Below, one piece after another: positions 50,194 through 59,156 of a DNA stretch of 64,000 bases. A program made the translations under genes and the position numbers. The stretch is from a virus, in IMG/VR virus record IMGVR_UViG_3300024221_000009, positions 27,387 through 91,386 of that record; one strand, given 5' to 3'. Positions within the stretch are counted from its first letter, which is position 1, and each line of letters starts with the position of its first letter. Below the pieces are notes generated by a model that did no database searches, had not been told where the DNA came from, and saw nothing but the letters and a program-made list of their open reading frames with translations.

Positions 50194-51286
50194 AAAAGAT
50201 TTTACATTCGATGATTTAAATAAAGAACTAGCGGAATTAAATCCACTAGGTTCTGTTATGGATCAATCTAATTTTAGTGAAGTTACTGAATGGATTCATA
50301 CAGGAAACTATCACCTAAATGCATGTGTTAGTGGTTCTCTATTTGGAGGATGGCCTAACAATAGATCAAGTTCAGTTGCAGGTCCTTCAGGAACTGGTAA
50401 AACATTCCTTACATTAAACTCAGTTAGAGAAGCAATTAACATGGGATATAATGTAATATACTATGATAGTGAAGCAGCTGTAGATAAAGAACAAATGATT
50501 AAATTTGGTATTGATATTACTAAAGTAAATTATCAACCAATGAATACTGTTCAAGATTTTAGAACTTCTATTACAACAATTACTCAAAAGATGCAAGAAA
50601 TCAAAAGAAAAGGTGGAGAAATACCTAAGCTTATGATTATTCTTGATTCTGCCGGTAATTTAGCAACAGCTAAAGAAATCGCAGATGCTGCATCAGGTAG
50701 TGAAAAATCAGATATGACACGTTCTAAAATTCTTAAGTCTATCTTTAGAATTATTATGACACCATTAGCTGATTTAAAGATTCCATTTATATTTACAAAC
50801 CACACATATCAATCTCAATCTTTTATTCCAATGCAAATCGCAGGAGGAGGAACAGGTCCAGAGTATGCTGCATCTATTGTATTGATGTTGAACAAAGCAC
50901 AGTTAAAAGACGGAGCAGATAAAGTAGGTATTATTGTAACTGCAAAACCTTCAAAAAATAGATTTGCAAAACCAACACCTATTAAATTTCATCTAAACTT
51001 TAGTGAAGGTATGAATCCATACGTTGGATTAGAGCAATATGCAACTTGGGATATTTGTGGAATAACAAGAGGAACTATTGAGAAAGGAAAGAAAGTTCCT
51101 AAAGCAACTGCAAGAGGCTGGATTTGTGAGCACTTAGATTATGCAGTTCCTAACAAAGAATTCTTCACAGAAAAAGTATTTACTCAAGAAGTTCTTGAAA
51201 GAATTGAAGAACATATCCAACCTATATTTAACTATAACTCAGAAGCGGCAAGTTTAGATGTAGAAGAAATGTTACAAGAGGATTAA
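50186..51286 (+). CDS. uvsX: Recombinase UvsX-like (RecA family)
   Basis: At 366 aa it is near T4 UvsX (391 aa). Walker A is GPSGTGKTF (~67-75), Walker B LMIILDSAG (~150), and FTNHTYQS with GGGTGPEYAAS matches the T4 UvsX L2-flanking region. It forms filaments on ssDNA and promotes strand invasion, which in T4 primes replication. Cofactors UvsY, gp32 and UvsW are encoded at 23-27 kb and gp41 helicase just downstream. Its stop overlaps the next ATG by one base. Confidence 0.88.
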   Translation: MAKKDFTFDDLNKELAELNPLGSVMDQSNFSEVTEWIHTGNYHLNACVSGSLFGGWPNNRSSSVAGPSGTGKTFLTLNSVREAINMGYNVIYYDSEAAVDKEQMIKFGIDITKVNYQPMNTVQDFRTSITTITQKMQEIKRKGGEIPKLMIILDSAGNLATAKEIADAASGSEKSDMTRSKILKSIFRIIMTPLADLKIPFIFTNHTYQSQSFIPMQIAGGGTGPEYAASIVLMLNKAQLKDGADKVGIIVTAKPSKNRFAKPTPIKFHLNFSEGMNPYVGLEQYATWDICGITRGTIEKGKKVPKATARGWICEHLDYAVPNKEFFTEKVFTQEVLERIEEHIQPIFNYNSEAASLDVEEMLQED

Positions 51287-51597
51287 TGAAAGCTAACGTT
51301 CATAAAATATTAGAAGATAAATTGCCTATAAAATATATTTTAGGCATTCAGGATAAACTCGAAGCGTTTCCTGATGCTTTCGATATTTTATACATATTTA
51401 TTAACGAAGCGGTTAGACGTCCCGATAGACAAAAGGAAACATTCACGAAGCATGCTTTGATGAAATACCATTCTAAAGGTAATCATGAGAACGCAGAAGA
51501 AGGTCTTAAAAGAGGAATTCAATTAGGACTTTTAGAGCAAATTAAATTTGAAAAAGGAAAAGAAACTTACGAAATAAAAATAAACCCATATATATGA
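51286..51597 (+). CDS. Hypothetical protein (103 aa) coupled to uvsX
   Basis: A helical N-terminal half (KYILGIQDKLEAFPDAFDIL) is followed by a basic winged-helix-like segment (TKHALMKYHSKGNHENAEEG, then LKRGIQLGLLEQIKFEKG). It overlaps uvsX by one base and the oxygenase by four. The position between recombinase and helicase would suit a loader or mediator, but I cannot identify it. Confidence 0.45.
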   Translation: MKANVHKILEDKLPIKYILGIQDKLEAFPDAFDILYIFINEAVRRPDRQKETFTKHALMKYHSKGNHENAEEGLKRGIQLGLLEQIKFEKGKETYEIKINPYI

Positions 51598-52166
51598 TAG
51601 CAGTATTTGACGATTTTATACAAGATCAAGATTTATTAAACACAATAGCAAGAGAAGGAGAATCATTTTTTGTACCTACTGGAGACTATAAATACTGGAA
51701 AGGATGGTGGTCTAAAGACGCCGTTAATACAAAACAAAGATTAGCCCAATATATTTGGGGTGATAACTTTCCGCTTAAACTAAACTTAGAGGTTGACGGT
51801 TTTGAATATTGGACTGGTCTACAAACAGCCCTTGAAGATGGTAGAAGAAATTATTTAGAAATGCATTACGATGATGATGTTCATTTAAGAGAAAAAACAG
51901 GAGAAAGAATGTTTCCAATACTAGGATGTGTATATTACCCTCCAGGATTTGATTTTAAAGGAGGAGATCTATTGGTATATACTGATGGAGAAAGCAACAC
52001 ACCTGATCGTATTAAAACAAGACCAAATAGATTAGTAATTTTTAATCCAGGTGAGGTAGCACATTGTGTTGATACTGTAACTGAAGGAGTAAGAGGAGCA
52101 ATTGCGATTAATATATGGGGACAAGAGCCGTGGTCAGTAGGTCAAGGATTTATTGGTGTAGAATAA
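51594..52166 (+). CDS. 2-oxoglutarate/Fe(II)-dependent oxygenase
   Basis: A 190-aa protein with the double-stranded beta-helix facial triad: His91-Tyr-Asp93 in LEMHYDDD and His157 in NPGEVAHCVD, plus Arg167 in EGVRGAIAINIW for 2-oxoglutarate binding. FKGGDLLVY matches the strand before the distal His in prolyl-hydroxylase-type enzymes. The substrate is unknown: protein side chains or DNA bases are both possible. It is coupled by ATGA to the gene after uvsX and precedes the replicative helicase. Confidence 0.75.
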   Translation: MIAVFDDFIQDQDLLNTIAREGESFFVPTGDYKYWKGWWSKDAVNTKQRLAQYIWGDNFPLKLNLEVDGFEYWTGLQTALEDGRRNYLEMHYDDDVHLREKTGERMFPILGCVYYPPGFDFKGGDLLVYTDGESNTPDRIKTRPNRLVIFNPGEVAHCVDTVTEGVRGAIAINIWGQEPWSVGQGFIGVE

Positions 52167-52216
52167 AAGAAACAAATCAGTAAATTACACTATAACCTAT
52201 ATAAAAATAAACACGT

Positions 52217-53530
52217 ATGAAATTCGGCGAAAATTTTGAAAAAATATTCTTTAAATTATCACTTTCTAAACCAAAATATTTAGATAAAATACAAAAGGGA
52301 TTTTATGAATCTGATGAAATAGATATTTTACACGCTATAGCTAAGAAATTTCATAATAAATTCCACGAGTGTCCATCATTAGATCAGATGACATTACTTA
52401 TATCTGATTCTAAATTTAAAAATAGAGTTGATGTTGATTTAATAGAAATAATATACTCTGTTGATTTAGCAGAATACGACGAAGAATGGTTAACATCAAC
52501 TGCAGAATCTTGGATTAAATGGCGTAATTTTGATAATACTCTTATTGATACTATCGAATACGTTAAAACAACTGAAGTTACTCCTGAAAATGTAGACAGT
52601 ATAGTTTCTAAAGTAAAAGGACTTATAAACGATAGAAATGCTATTGTATTTAATTCTGATTTAGGATTAGATTTCTTTAATCCGGATGATCACTGGGATG
52701 AAGAAAGACAGAAAGTAAGTAGCGGTTATCACTTCTTAGATAGAGTTTTAAACGGTGGTTATGATAAAGATGGTTCTTTAGTTGTTTATGTTGGAGAACA
52801 AAATATCGGTAAATCTATATTCCTAGCGAATGATGCTGCGAGTTTTGTAAAGATGGGAGTAAATACCGCGTTTGTTTCAGCGGAAATGGCAGCTCATAAA
52901 GTAATGAAACGTATTGGAGCTAATCTTCTTACTATTGAAATGAATGATTACGATGAGAAAGCTAAAAATAGAGATCTCATGAAGCGTAAGATTGAAACAG
53001 TTGGTGATGGTTTAACTCCACCTGGTCAATTATTTGTAAGACAATTTCCAACGTCACAGGCAACAGTACCAGATATTGAAGCATATTTAAAACAAATAGA
53101 AGAAGAAAGAAAAATAAAATTAGGCTGTGTTGTTATTGATTACATTAACATCTTAGCAAATTACAGAAATCTAAATTCAGAAAACATGTACTTAAAGATT
53201 AAGCAAATCGCTGAAGATTTAAGAGCAATGGGAGTACGTAATGGATGGTTAATTGTAACAGCGACTCAGATTAATAGAAATAATTATAATTCCAGTGATA
53301 TTGGAATGGGAGACGTTGCAGAATCTGCAGGTCTTTCACACACTGCTGATATGATGCTTGGTATTATCCAAGACGATTTAATGCGAGCAAGCCAAGAATA
53401 TTGGCTTAAAATCCTGAAAATCAGGGACGGTGAAGGTAAAGGAACTAAATGTAAACTTCATATTAATTATGGTTATATGAGACTTACTGAAACCGACGAG
53501 GTAACTAATTCAAACATACACAGTTTATAA
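52217..53530 (+). CDS. gp41: Replicative DNA helicase, gp41-like (DnaB family)
   Basis: A 437-aa protein. The N-terminal helical domain (~1-150) is followed by a RecA-like core: Walker A YVGEQNIGKSIF (~190-201), FVSAEMAAHKVMKRIGANLL (motif H1a region), Walker B LGCVVIDYINIL (~305), and WLIVTATQINR with a downstream KIRDGEGKG for the arginine finger region. It unwinds the fork 5'-3' and pairs with the gp61 primase encoded at 23.9 kb. The Walker A is QNIGKS, as in T4-type helicases, rather than GxxGxGKT. Its stop overlaps the next gene by one base. Confidence 0.9.
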   Translation: MKFGENFEKIFFKLSLSKPKYLDKIQKGFYESDEIDILHAIAKKFHNKFHECPSLDQMTLLISDSKFKNRVDVDLIEIIYSVDLAEYDEEWLTSTAESWIKWRNFDNTLIDTIEYVKTTEVTPENVDSIVSKVKGLINDRNAIVFNSDLGLDFFNPDDHWDEERQKVSSGYHFLDRVLNGGYDKDGSLVVYVGEQNIGKSIFLANDAASFVKMGVNTAFVSAEMAAHKVMKRIGANLLTIEMNDYDEKAKNRDLMKRKIETVGDGLTPPGQLFVRQFPTSQATVPDIEAYLKQIEEERKIKLGCVVIDYINILANYRNLNSENMYLKIKQIAEDLRAMGVRNGWLIVTATQINRNNYNSSDIGMGDVAESAGLSHTADMMLGIIQDDLMRASQEYWLKILKIRDGEGKGTKCKLHINYGYMRLTETDEVTNSNIHSL

Positions 53531-53976
53531 TGGGAAGAACTAAAAGAGATAAAATATTCGACAATACGTTTGAAGAAACGGAATATGAATTTGACACTTC
53601 AATGACTTTTAATCTAGCACCACACATGGTAGATAATAGATCAGAGGAAGATAAAATTGAAACTAGAATTATTGCCGATACTATTCATGAGTTAATAATC
53701 AAATCTAGATTTAAACACTTTAACAATATTGATGAATTTCAACAAACAGTTAAATTAAAAAAGATAGACATCAACGAAGTATATGGATATATTAGTGATG
53801 AAACAAGAGATACACACTCTTTAATAGAGGTTTTCTCAGAGCTATGCGATTATTTTAACATTAATCCTAATAGATTTTACCAATCTCTTGGTAATAAATT
53901 TAAAGAAGAACTAATTGAACAATTAGACGAAAGAACTAATATTTTACAAAGAAAAAACATAAATAGATTATTCTAA
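53530..53976 (+). CDS. Possible late-transcription co-activator (gp33-like)
   Basis: A 148-aa protein. The C-terminal half (LIEVFSELCDYFNINPNRFY, then LGNKFKEELIEQLDERTNIL) has the order of T4 gp33: a short helix-loop with a MSYLEATTAFLEENSI-like stretch, a charged helix, then a C-terminal aromatic end. T4 gp33 ends TNTLDFLL and binds the sliding clamp; this protein ends INRLF. The N-terminal ~60 residues are acidic. The resemblance is faint and the identification tentative. It lies between gp41 and gp47, sharing one base with gp41. Confidence 0.4.
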   Translation: MGRTKRDKIFDNTFEETEYEFDTSMTFNLAPHMVDNRSEEDKIETRIIADTIHELIIKSRFKHFNNIDEFQQTVKLKKIDINEVYGYISDETRDTHSLIEVFSELCDYFNINPNRFYQSLGNKFKEELIEQLDERTNILQRKNINRLF

Positions 53977-53977
53977 T

Positions 53978-55093
53978 ATGATTGACCCTAAAATCTTAAA
54001 CAAACCCGTTAAAAGGATTTGGATATTAGGAGATATGCACTTAGGTGTTCGCTCTAATTCTATGGAGTGGCTCGATATTCAAAAAGACTTTTATGAAAAT
54101 GTATTTATACCTACTTTAAAAGAAAATGTAAAGGAAGGAGATATATTAGTTCAAGTTGGAGACGCGTTTGACAATCGTCAAAGTATAAATTTAAAGGTAT
54201 TAAATTATGCTGTTGATTTTTTTGAAAGAGTTGGAGAAATTCTACCAACCCATGTGATATGTGGAAATCATGATATATGGGCAAAGAAGAGCAATGAAGT
54301 AACTTCAATTGATAGTTTAAAATGGATTCCAAATGTAGCAATATATAAAGAACCTAAAGAGTTTAAATGGGCTAATAAAAAAGTTTTATTAATGCCATGG
54401 AGAAGAGACACAGAACATGAAGTAGAAACTCTAGCAAAATATCCACATACAAATATAGTTTTTTGTCACTCTGAAGTTAGAGGTATTAAATTAAATTCTA
54501 AAGTAACAAATCATCACGGAGTTGAAGCAAATTCTTATGATAATTATGAAGCGGTTTTTTCAGGTCATATACACTATAGACAACGTAAAGGTAAATTAAG
54601 AATGGTTGGCGTTCCATATCAATTAACTAGATCTGATGCAAACAACGAAAAAGGATTTGACCTCGTTGATTTAAGTGACATGAGCGAGACTTTCTTTGAA
54701 AATACTAGATCACCTAAATTTATTAAGAAGTATCTTACAAGTCTATATAATGTACCTTTAGGTGAATTTAAAAATGAGATTGAAAATAATTTTGTAGATC
54801 TATTTGTTCCATCTTATATCGCAGCATCTAATTCTTTATCTAAATTAATTAATAAAATACAAGAAGGTGCTCGTAAAATAGAACCAAACATATATGAACA
54901 AGATACGTTTATAGATAAAGACATGTATGACATGGATGAGATCGAAGATATGTATAAAAATTACAACATTTTACATTTGTGTAATATGTATATCGACGGA
55001 ATGACTCATGATGATGAAACAAAATTACAGATCAAAGATAGAATAAAGAAGCTGCATGATTTATGTGCGTATAATTACGATAACGACAAATGA
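53978..55093 (+). CDS. gp47: Recombination nuclease, gp47-like (Mre11 family)
   Basis: At 371 aa it is near T4 gp47 (339 aa). Calcineurin-type phosphoesterase motifs appear in order: LGDMHLG (~20), VQVGDAFDNRQ, ICGNHDIW, FCHSEVRG and FSGHIHYRQ. It forms an ATP-stimulated nuclease with gp46, processing ends for recombination-dependent replication and degrading host DNA. The gene overlaps gp46 by ATGA, in the T4 order 47-46. Confidence 0.92.
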   Translation: MIDPKILNKPVKRIWILGDMHLGVRSNSMEWLDIQKDFYENVFIPTLKENVKEGDILVQVGDAFDNRQSINLKVLNYAVDFFERVGEILPTHVICGNHDIWAKKSNEVTSIDSLKWIPNVAIYKEPKEFKWANKKVLLMPWRRDTEHEVETLAKYPHTNIVFCHSEVRGIKLNSKVTNHHGVEANSYDNYEAVFSGHIHYRQRKGKLRMVGVPYQLTRSDANNEKGFDLVDLSDMSETFFENTRSPKFIKKYLTSLYNVPLGEFKNEIENNFVDLFVPSYIAASNSLSKLINKIQEGARKIEPNIYEQDTFIDKDMYDMDEIEDMYKNYNILHLCNMYIDGMTHDDETKLQIKDRIKKLHDLCAYNYDNDK

Positions 55094-56763
55094 GAATCCA
55101 ATCTATAGAATTTAAGAATTTTGCAAGTTATGGAAATTCAATTCAACGTTTAGAATTTGAAGATGAATCTTCAGAGTTATTTTTAACACTAGGTAAAAAT
55201 GGCCACGGTAAAACTACTATTGCGAATGCGATTGTTTTTGCGTTATATGGTAAAGTCGAAGGAGTTAAAATGGCAGATCTGCCAAATAGAATTAATAAAG
55301 AACTTTGGGTAAAGGTTAATTTATTATGTGGAACTAATGAAGTTTCAATAGAAAGAGGATTAGCTCCTAATAAATTTGAAGTTAAATTAAATGGAGTTGA
55401 ATTTGATAAAGCTGGTAAAAGATCAGTTCAAGAATATTTAGAAGAAGAAATATTTGGAATTCCATACCATGTATTTAAAAATATTATCATATTGTCAGTT
55501 AATGATTTTAAATCTTTTTTAACAATGACAAATAATGATAAAAAGCAAATCATAGATAGAATGTTTGGATTTTCTATTCTTAATGATATGCAACGTCAAA
55601 TCAAAGAACAGCGTAAAAGTTTAAAAGTTGAATTAGATGTTTATGATAGAGAATTAAAACAATTAACTGAAAATATTACTTCAGTTAATATGAAACTTAA
55701 TGAAATGCTAGCTGAATCTAATAAAAAAGATAAAGCTAAAATTCAAGAATTAAAAAATACTCTAAAAAAATATGGAGATAATAAAGATAAATTAGTTGAT
55801 GCACAAACTAAAATATCAAACTCTATTAAGGATTTAAATTTAGTAAATCAAAGCGCTACTCAAGATAAATCAGATCTTGAATATGAATTAAAAGAACTTA
55901 AAAAGAAATTAAGCCTTTATGAAAGTAATTCATGTCCAACTTGTACGGCTCCTTTAACTTCTGATTTTCATGAAGATAGAAAAAAAGAATTAGAAGCTTT
56001 AATATCAGATTTACCTAATAAAATTGCAGATGCCAATAAAGATGTTTTAGATATTAAAGATAAAATATTTTTAATGAATCAAAAAAACGATCAGGTTCGA
56101 GAAAAAGTTGCTTCAATAAATACAAATATATTAAATCTCAAAAAAGAGTTAATTACTATTAAAGATTCTATTGACAGTGAGGGTAATTTTCCACACATGA
56201 AAGAATTAATTAAAGGGTTTGAATCTCAAGAATCTGAAAAAACAACATCACAGTCTAAAGTTAATAGTGATTATTATTTTTTAGAAAATATAGAAGAAAT
56301 ATTAGGTGAAGATGGTGTAAAAAACTTGGCAATTCAAACAATATTACCAGGGCTAAATACAAACATAGCGGCAATGGCCCAAACAATGCACCTTCCGTTT
56401 CATATTAGATTCAACGATAAGTTTGATTGTATTATAAATCACTTAGGAGAAGACATCAACCCACTAACATTATCGACAGGCGAGCGTAAAAAAGCAGACT
56501 TTATTGTTATTATTGCAATCATTAAAATATTAAAATTAAGATTTCCACAATTAAATCTGTTATTCTTAGATGAATTATTAAGTTCAGTAGATGCAGATGG
56601 GGTTCATAATATTCTTAAAATATTAAGTCAAGTAATCAAAGAGAGCAAGATTAATACATTTGTAATTAATCACTCAGTTCTTCCACATGAATTATTTGAT
56701 AAAAAAATACAAATATATAGAGAAAATGGCTTCTCTAAATTTGAGATAGAAGCTATAGAATAA
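55090..56763 (+). CDS. gp46: Recombination nuclease ATPase, gp46-like (Rad50 family)
   Basis: At 557 aa it equals T4 gp46 (560 aa). Walker A is LGKNGHGKTTIAN (~34-46). Two long coiled coils flank a zinc hook, SCPTCTAPL, near 280. The ABC signature is LSTGERKKADF (~460) and Walker B LNLLFLDELLSSVDADG (~490). It is the ATPase partner of gp47. Its ATG overlaps the gp47 stop. Confidence 0.93.
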   Translation: MRIQSIEFKNFASYGNSIQRLEFEDESSELFLTLGKNGHGKTTIANAIVFALYGKVEGVKMADLPNRINKELWVKVNLLCGTNEVSIERGLAPNKFEVKLNGVEFDKAGKRSVQEYLEEEIFGIPYHVFKNIIILSVNDFKSFLTMTNNDKKQIIDRMFGFSILNDMQRQIKEQRKSLKVELDVYDRELKQLTENITSVNMKLNEMLAESNKKDKAKIQELKNTLKKYGDNKDKLVDAQTKISNSIKDLNLVNQSATQDKSDLEYELKELKKKLSLYESNSCPTCTAPLTSDFHEDRKKELEALISDLPNKIADANKDVLDIKDKIFLMNQKNDQVREKVASINTNILNLKKELITIKDSIDSEGNFPHMKELIKGFESQESEKTTSQSKVNSDYYFLENIEEILGEDGVKNLAIQTILPGLNTNIAAMAQTMHLPFHIRFNDKFDCIINHLGEDINPLTLSTGERKKADFIVIIAIIKILKLRFPQLNLLFLDELLSSVDADGVHNILKILSQVIKESKINTFVINHSVLPHELFDKKIQIYRENGFSKFEIEAIE

Positions 56764-56771
56764 AAATTAAT

Positions 56772-57899
56772 ATGGCTTCATACAATTTAAAATACAATTC
56801 AGACGACAGTGTCGTTAGACATTTAATCATAGGCTTATTAGCAGACTTAAATAATAAGCTATATTTCTACAGACAAGTAGATTCAAATACCCGTAAGGCA
56901 ATTGATGTTCCTTTTTATTATTCAATAACAGGGGATGATCAATTTTTAAGAGATAATTTTTTATTTTCTACAGCGTCTGGACCTGATTGTCACCCTGATG
57001 TAGGGTTTGCCGATGGTAATTATGATGTTGTTCCAAGAGGAGTTGCAAGAGTAACGGGAATGGCTATTGATTCAGGCAGTTTAGTAAATAAACGTAATGT
57101 TGGAAGCTATACTAAAATGAATAGCGAAGGCGCTATGGAAGGTTATCAATCTGAATTTGAAATGATTCCTATAGAGCTTTCATTTGATATTGAGATTTTA
57201 GTTAGCTCTACATTAGATGCTTTTAAAATAACTGAAATGATGGTTAAGACTTTATATAAGTCTAATACCTTTAATGTTGAGGTTGGTCATTTAGACGAGG
57301 CAACATATAGATTAAATTCATATTATGCAATTCCTGAAGATTTTGAAATACAAAATCCAATTGATTTTACTTTTGATGATAAAGATAAATATAAAATAAC
57401 ATTTCCAATCGTAGTAAATTCATTTATACCTGCTTTTGAATTTGATTCAGAAACGCATGTTGGTAATAGAATGTTTGAAATTGTATCTTCGGTAGTTTCA
57501 AAAGGAAGTTTAGAAGATGAAACAATAGCAACAAACAGAGGAGATACTACAATGGTTATAGATTCTACATTAACATCTAAGCCATCTCAAAATAATAGCA
57601 ATTTTGCAGCAGACACTTCGTTTAACGCAAGTGATAGATACATTCCAAACGCTGGAAGTTCTAATTCAACACCATTGATTATTGACGCAAATCAACAACA
57701 ATCACCGCTTGTTCTTTCCCCTGGAACAATAGGACAAGAATCGGTTATTATAGCAGCAAACGGTACTATTCAAATAGATACTTCTAATTTTGAAGGACCT
57801 CAGTCAATTGAGATTTTAGCAGGAGGAGCAATAAGTATTAAATATTATCAAGACTCTTGGTATGTTGTAGGGCATTCTAATAGTAATGTCACTTATTAA
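56772..57899 (+). CDS. gp15: Tail sheath terminator, gp15-like, with extra C-terminal beta domain
   Basis: A 375-aa protein (T4 gp15: 272 aa). RHLIIGLLADLNNKLYFYRQ and AIDVPFYYS match T4 gp15 RYATLMGDLFSNIQIKRQ and IRVPITYAS. MIPIELSFDIEILVSSTLDA with the following KITEMMVKTL matches the T4 segment around MIYELSIFTRYEDDMFQIVE. gp15 caps the contracted-sheath end of the tail at the head joint. After a Ser/Asn/Thr linker (~255-300), the last ~75 residues are an added beta domain similar to the C-terminus of the 185-aa fibre-like protein at 2.6 kb. That domain is not part of T4 gp15. Confidence 0.7.
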   Translation: MASYNLKYNSDDSVVRHLIIGLLADLNNKLYFYRQVDSNTRKAIDVPFYYSITGDDQFLRDNFLFSTASGPDCHPDVGFADGNYDVVPRGVARVTGMAIDSGSLVNKRNVGSYTKMNSEGAMEGYQSEFEMIPIELSFDIEILVSSTLDAFKITEMMVKTLYKSNTFNVEVGHLDEATYRLNSYYAIPEDFEIQNPIDFTFDDKDKYKITFPIVVNSFIPAFEFDSETHVGNRMFEIVSSVVSKGSLEDETIATNRGDTTMVIDSTLTSKPSQNNSNFAADTSFNASDRYIPNAGSSNSTPLIIDANQQQSPLVLSPGTIGQESVIIAANGTIQIDTSNFEGPQSIEILAGGAISIKYYQDSWYVVGHSNSNVTY

Positions 57900-57913
57900 A
57901 AAACAAACAAGCG

Positions 57914-58669
57914 ATGAAAACAAATATATTATCTCCATTTTTTAAAGACAAAAATTCTTCAACATTTTATATTAATGGTAGAACTTTTGAATTAAATAAT
58001 AATATTCTAACAGAAACTGAACACATAAGTAATACTTTAAAAAATGCGATTAATGCATTTGAGTCGTTTGAATTTTTAACTAATAAAATAAACTGGTATA
58101 ATGGATCTTCTCAATTTGAATATCTGATTAAAGAAAACATCTTTAAGGTCAATGGAATTGAAATAAATGGTTCTTTCACAAACCACGTTCTACAAGCAGG
58201 TTTAGTAAGGTATAATAATAAGAATAAATCTGATTTATTTGAATCTTTACCAAATTTAATTGAAAACTTTATAGTTTTAGATTTTGTAGCTTCATTTAAT
58301 AATAAAAATATAAATGTTGATTTATTTAAAATAAACGAAAGTGTATATGTTTCTAGATTTAATTCAGAAACAAAAATTGCAAGATTTTTTAAAGCAGATT
58401 CTGCAAATACAGCACTTAATATAGTCTCTGAAGAAACTAAATTAGACGCATCTTCTTTTTTATTAGATTTATTAGAAGGAGAATCTAAAACAATAGCAGA
58501 CATAAACGCAAAAATAGAATCATACGAAGATATAGTATCATTTTTAAAAGATCAAAGAGGTTTATTAGCAGAGGCTGATAAATCAATTTCTGAAATAAAA
58601 GCAGCTGATATACTTATTACAAAAGAAATATTAGATTGGAAAAATAAAATTGCAGAGTTAAAGAAGTAA
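57914..58669 (+). CDS. Hypothetical protein (251 aa) between gp15 and gp55
   Basis: It starts MKTNILSPFFKDKN and has a beta-rich first two thirds (STFYINGRTFELNNNILT, then ENIFKVNGIEINGSF), ending in a coiled coil (SYEDIVSFLKDQRG, then ISEIKAADILITKE). No family recognised. It ends its transcription unit just before a strong terminator. Position suggests a virion or assembly protein. Confidence 0.5.
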   Translation: MKTNILSPFFKDKNSSTFYINGRTFELNNNILTETEHISNTLKNAINAFESFEFLTNKINWYNGSSQFEYLIKENIFKVNGIEINGSFTNHVLQAGLVRYNNKNKSDLFESLPNLIENFIVLDFVASFNNKNINVDLFKINESVYVSRFNSETKIARFFKADSANTALNIVSEETKLDASSFLLDLLEGESKTIADINAKIESYEDIVSFLKDQRGLLAEADKSISEIKAADILITKEILDWKNKIAELKK

Positions 58670-58696
58670 TTAAGAATTACATATTACTCTAATTAA

Positions 58697-58720
58697 GGGA
58701 ACGAAAGTTCCCTTTTTTTA
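58697..58720 (+). terminator. Strong rho-independent terminator
   Basis: GGGAAC (58697-58702), a GAAA tetraloop and GTTCCC (58707-58712), followed by seven T. Confidence 0.9.
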
Positions 58721-58722
58721 TT

Positions 58723-58752
58723 AATAAACAAATTGCATTTTTACTGTATAAC
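58723..58752 (+). promoter_or_regulatory. Weak promoter ahead of gp55
   Basis: TGTATAAC (-10 at 58747-58752) follows an AATAAA word 18 bp upstream, matching the spacing and TG-extended -10 of the TTGAAA class although the -35 is poor. It sits between the terminator and the gp55 GTG start. Confidence 0.3.
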
Positions 58753-58777
58753 CTTTAAATAAATTAAATTATAAACA

Positions 58778-59155
58778 GTGCCACGTAAAAAGAACTACCT
58801 TAACAATAAAGATTTTCATGCAGAAATGAGTCTTTCAAAAGAACAAGACACACTTACTCCAACAGCAGAGAAGATGTTACTTCTACTTGCTGAAAAGGCA
58901 ATAAATAAGATGCGATATGTTAACGAAGATGATAGACATGACTGTCTTCAATTTGCTATTTTAGACCTTCTTAAATATTGGAGAAACTTTAACCCTAAAT
59001 ATCCTAATGCATTTGCGTATTTTACAGAAATTGCAAAAAGAGGATACGCTAAAGGATGGAATAAAATTCATCCACAAAAATATAAAGGAACTATATCAAT
59101 TGATGGATATGGATCTGATAAAGGAGGAGAACAGTCTGGAATCTATACAATATAA
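58778..59155 (+). CDS. gp55: Late sigma factor, gp55-like (GTG start)
   Basis: A 125-aa protein (T4 gp55: 185 aa). KKNYLNNKDFHAEM matches the T4 N-terminus KYNYVNNKELLQAI, which fixes GTG at 58778 as the start. EDDRHDCLQFAILDLLKYWRN and PNAFAYFTEIAKRGYAKGWN match T4 (QEMIADGIEASIKGLHNF, NPHAYITQACFNAFVQRI), the region-2-like core that binds RNA polymerase core and the late -10 box. It stops soon after that core, so the T4 C-terminal extension with its clamp-binding end is shortened. It would direct late transcription of virion genes. Confidence 0.78.
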   Translation: MPRKKNYLNNKDFHAEMSLSKEQDTLTPTAEKMLLLLAEKAINKMRYVNEDDRHDCLQFAILDLLKYWRNFNPKYPNAFAYFTEIAKRGYAKGWNKIHPQKYKGTISIDGYGSDKGGEQSGIYTI

Positions 59156-59156
59156 C

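Noticed and set aside
59007-59156. 50-residue N-terminal extension of gp4
   Set aside because: It lies inside gp55. The ATG at 59157 follows the gp55 stop and matches the expected gp4 length.
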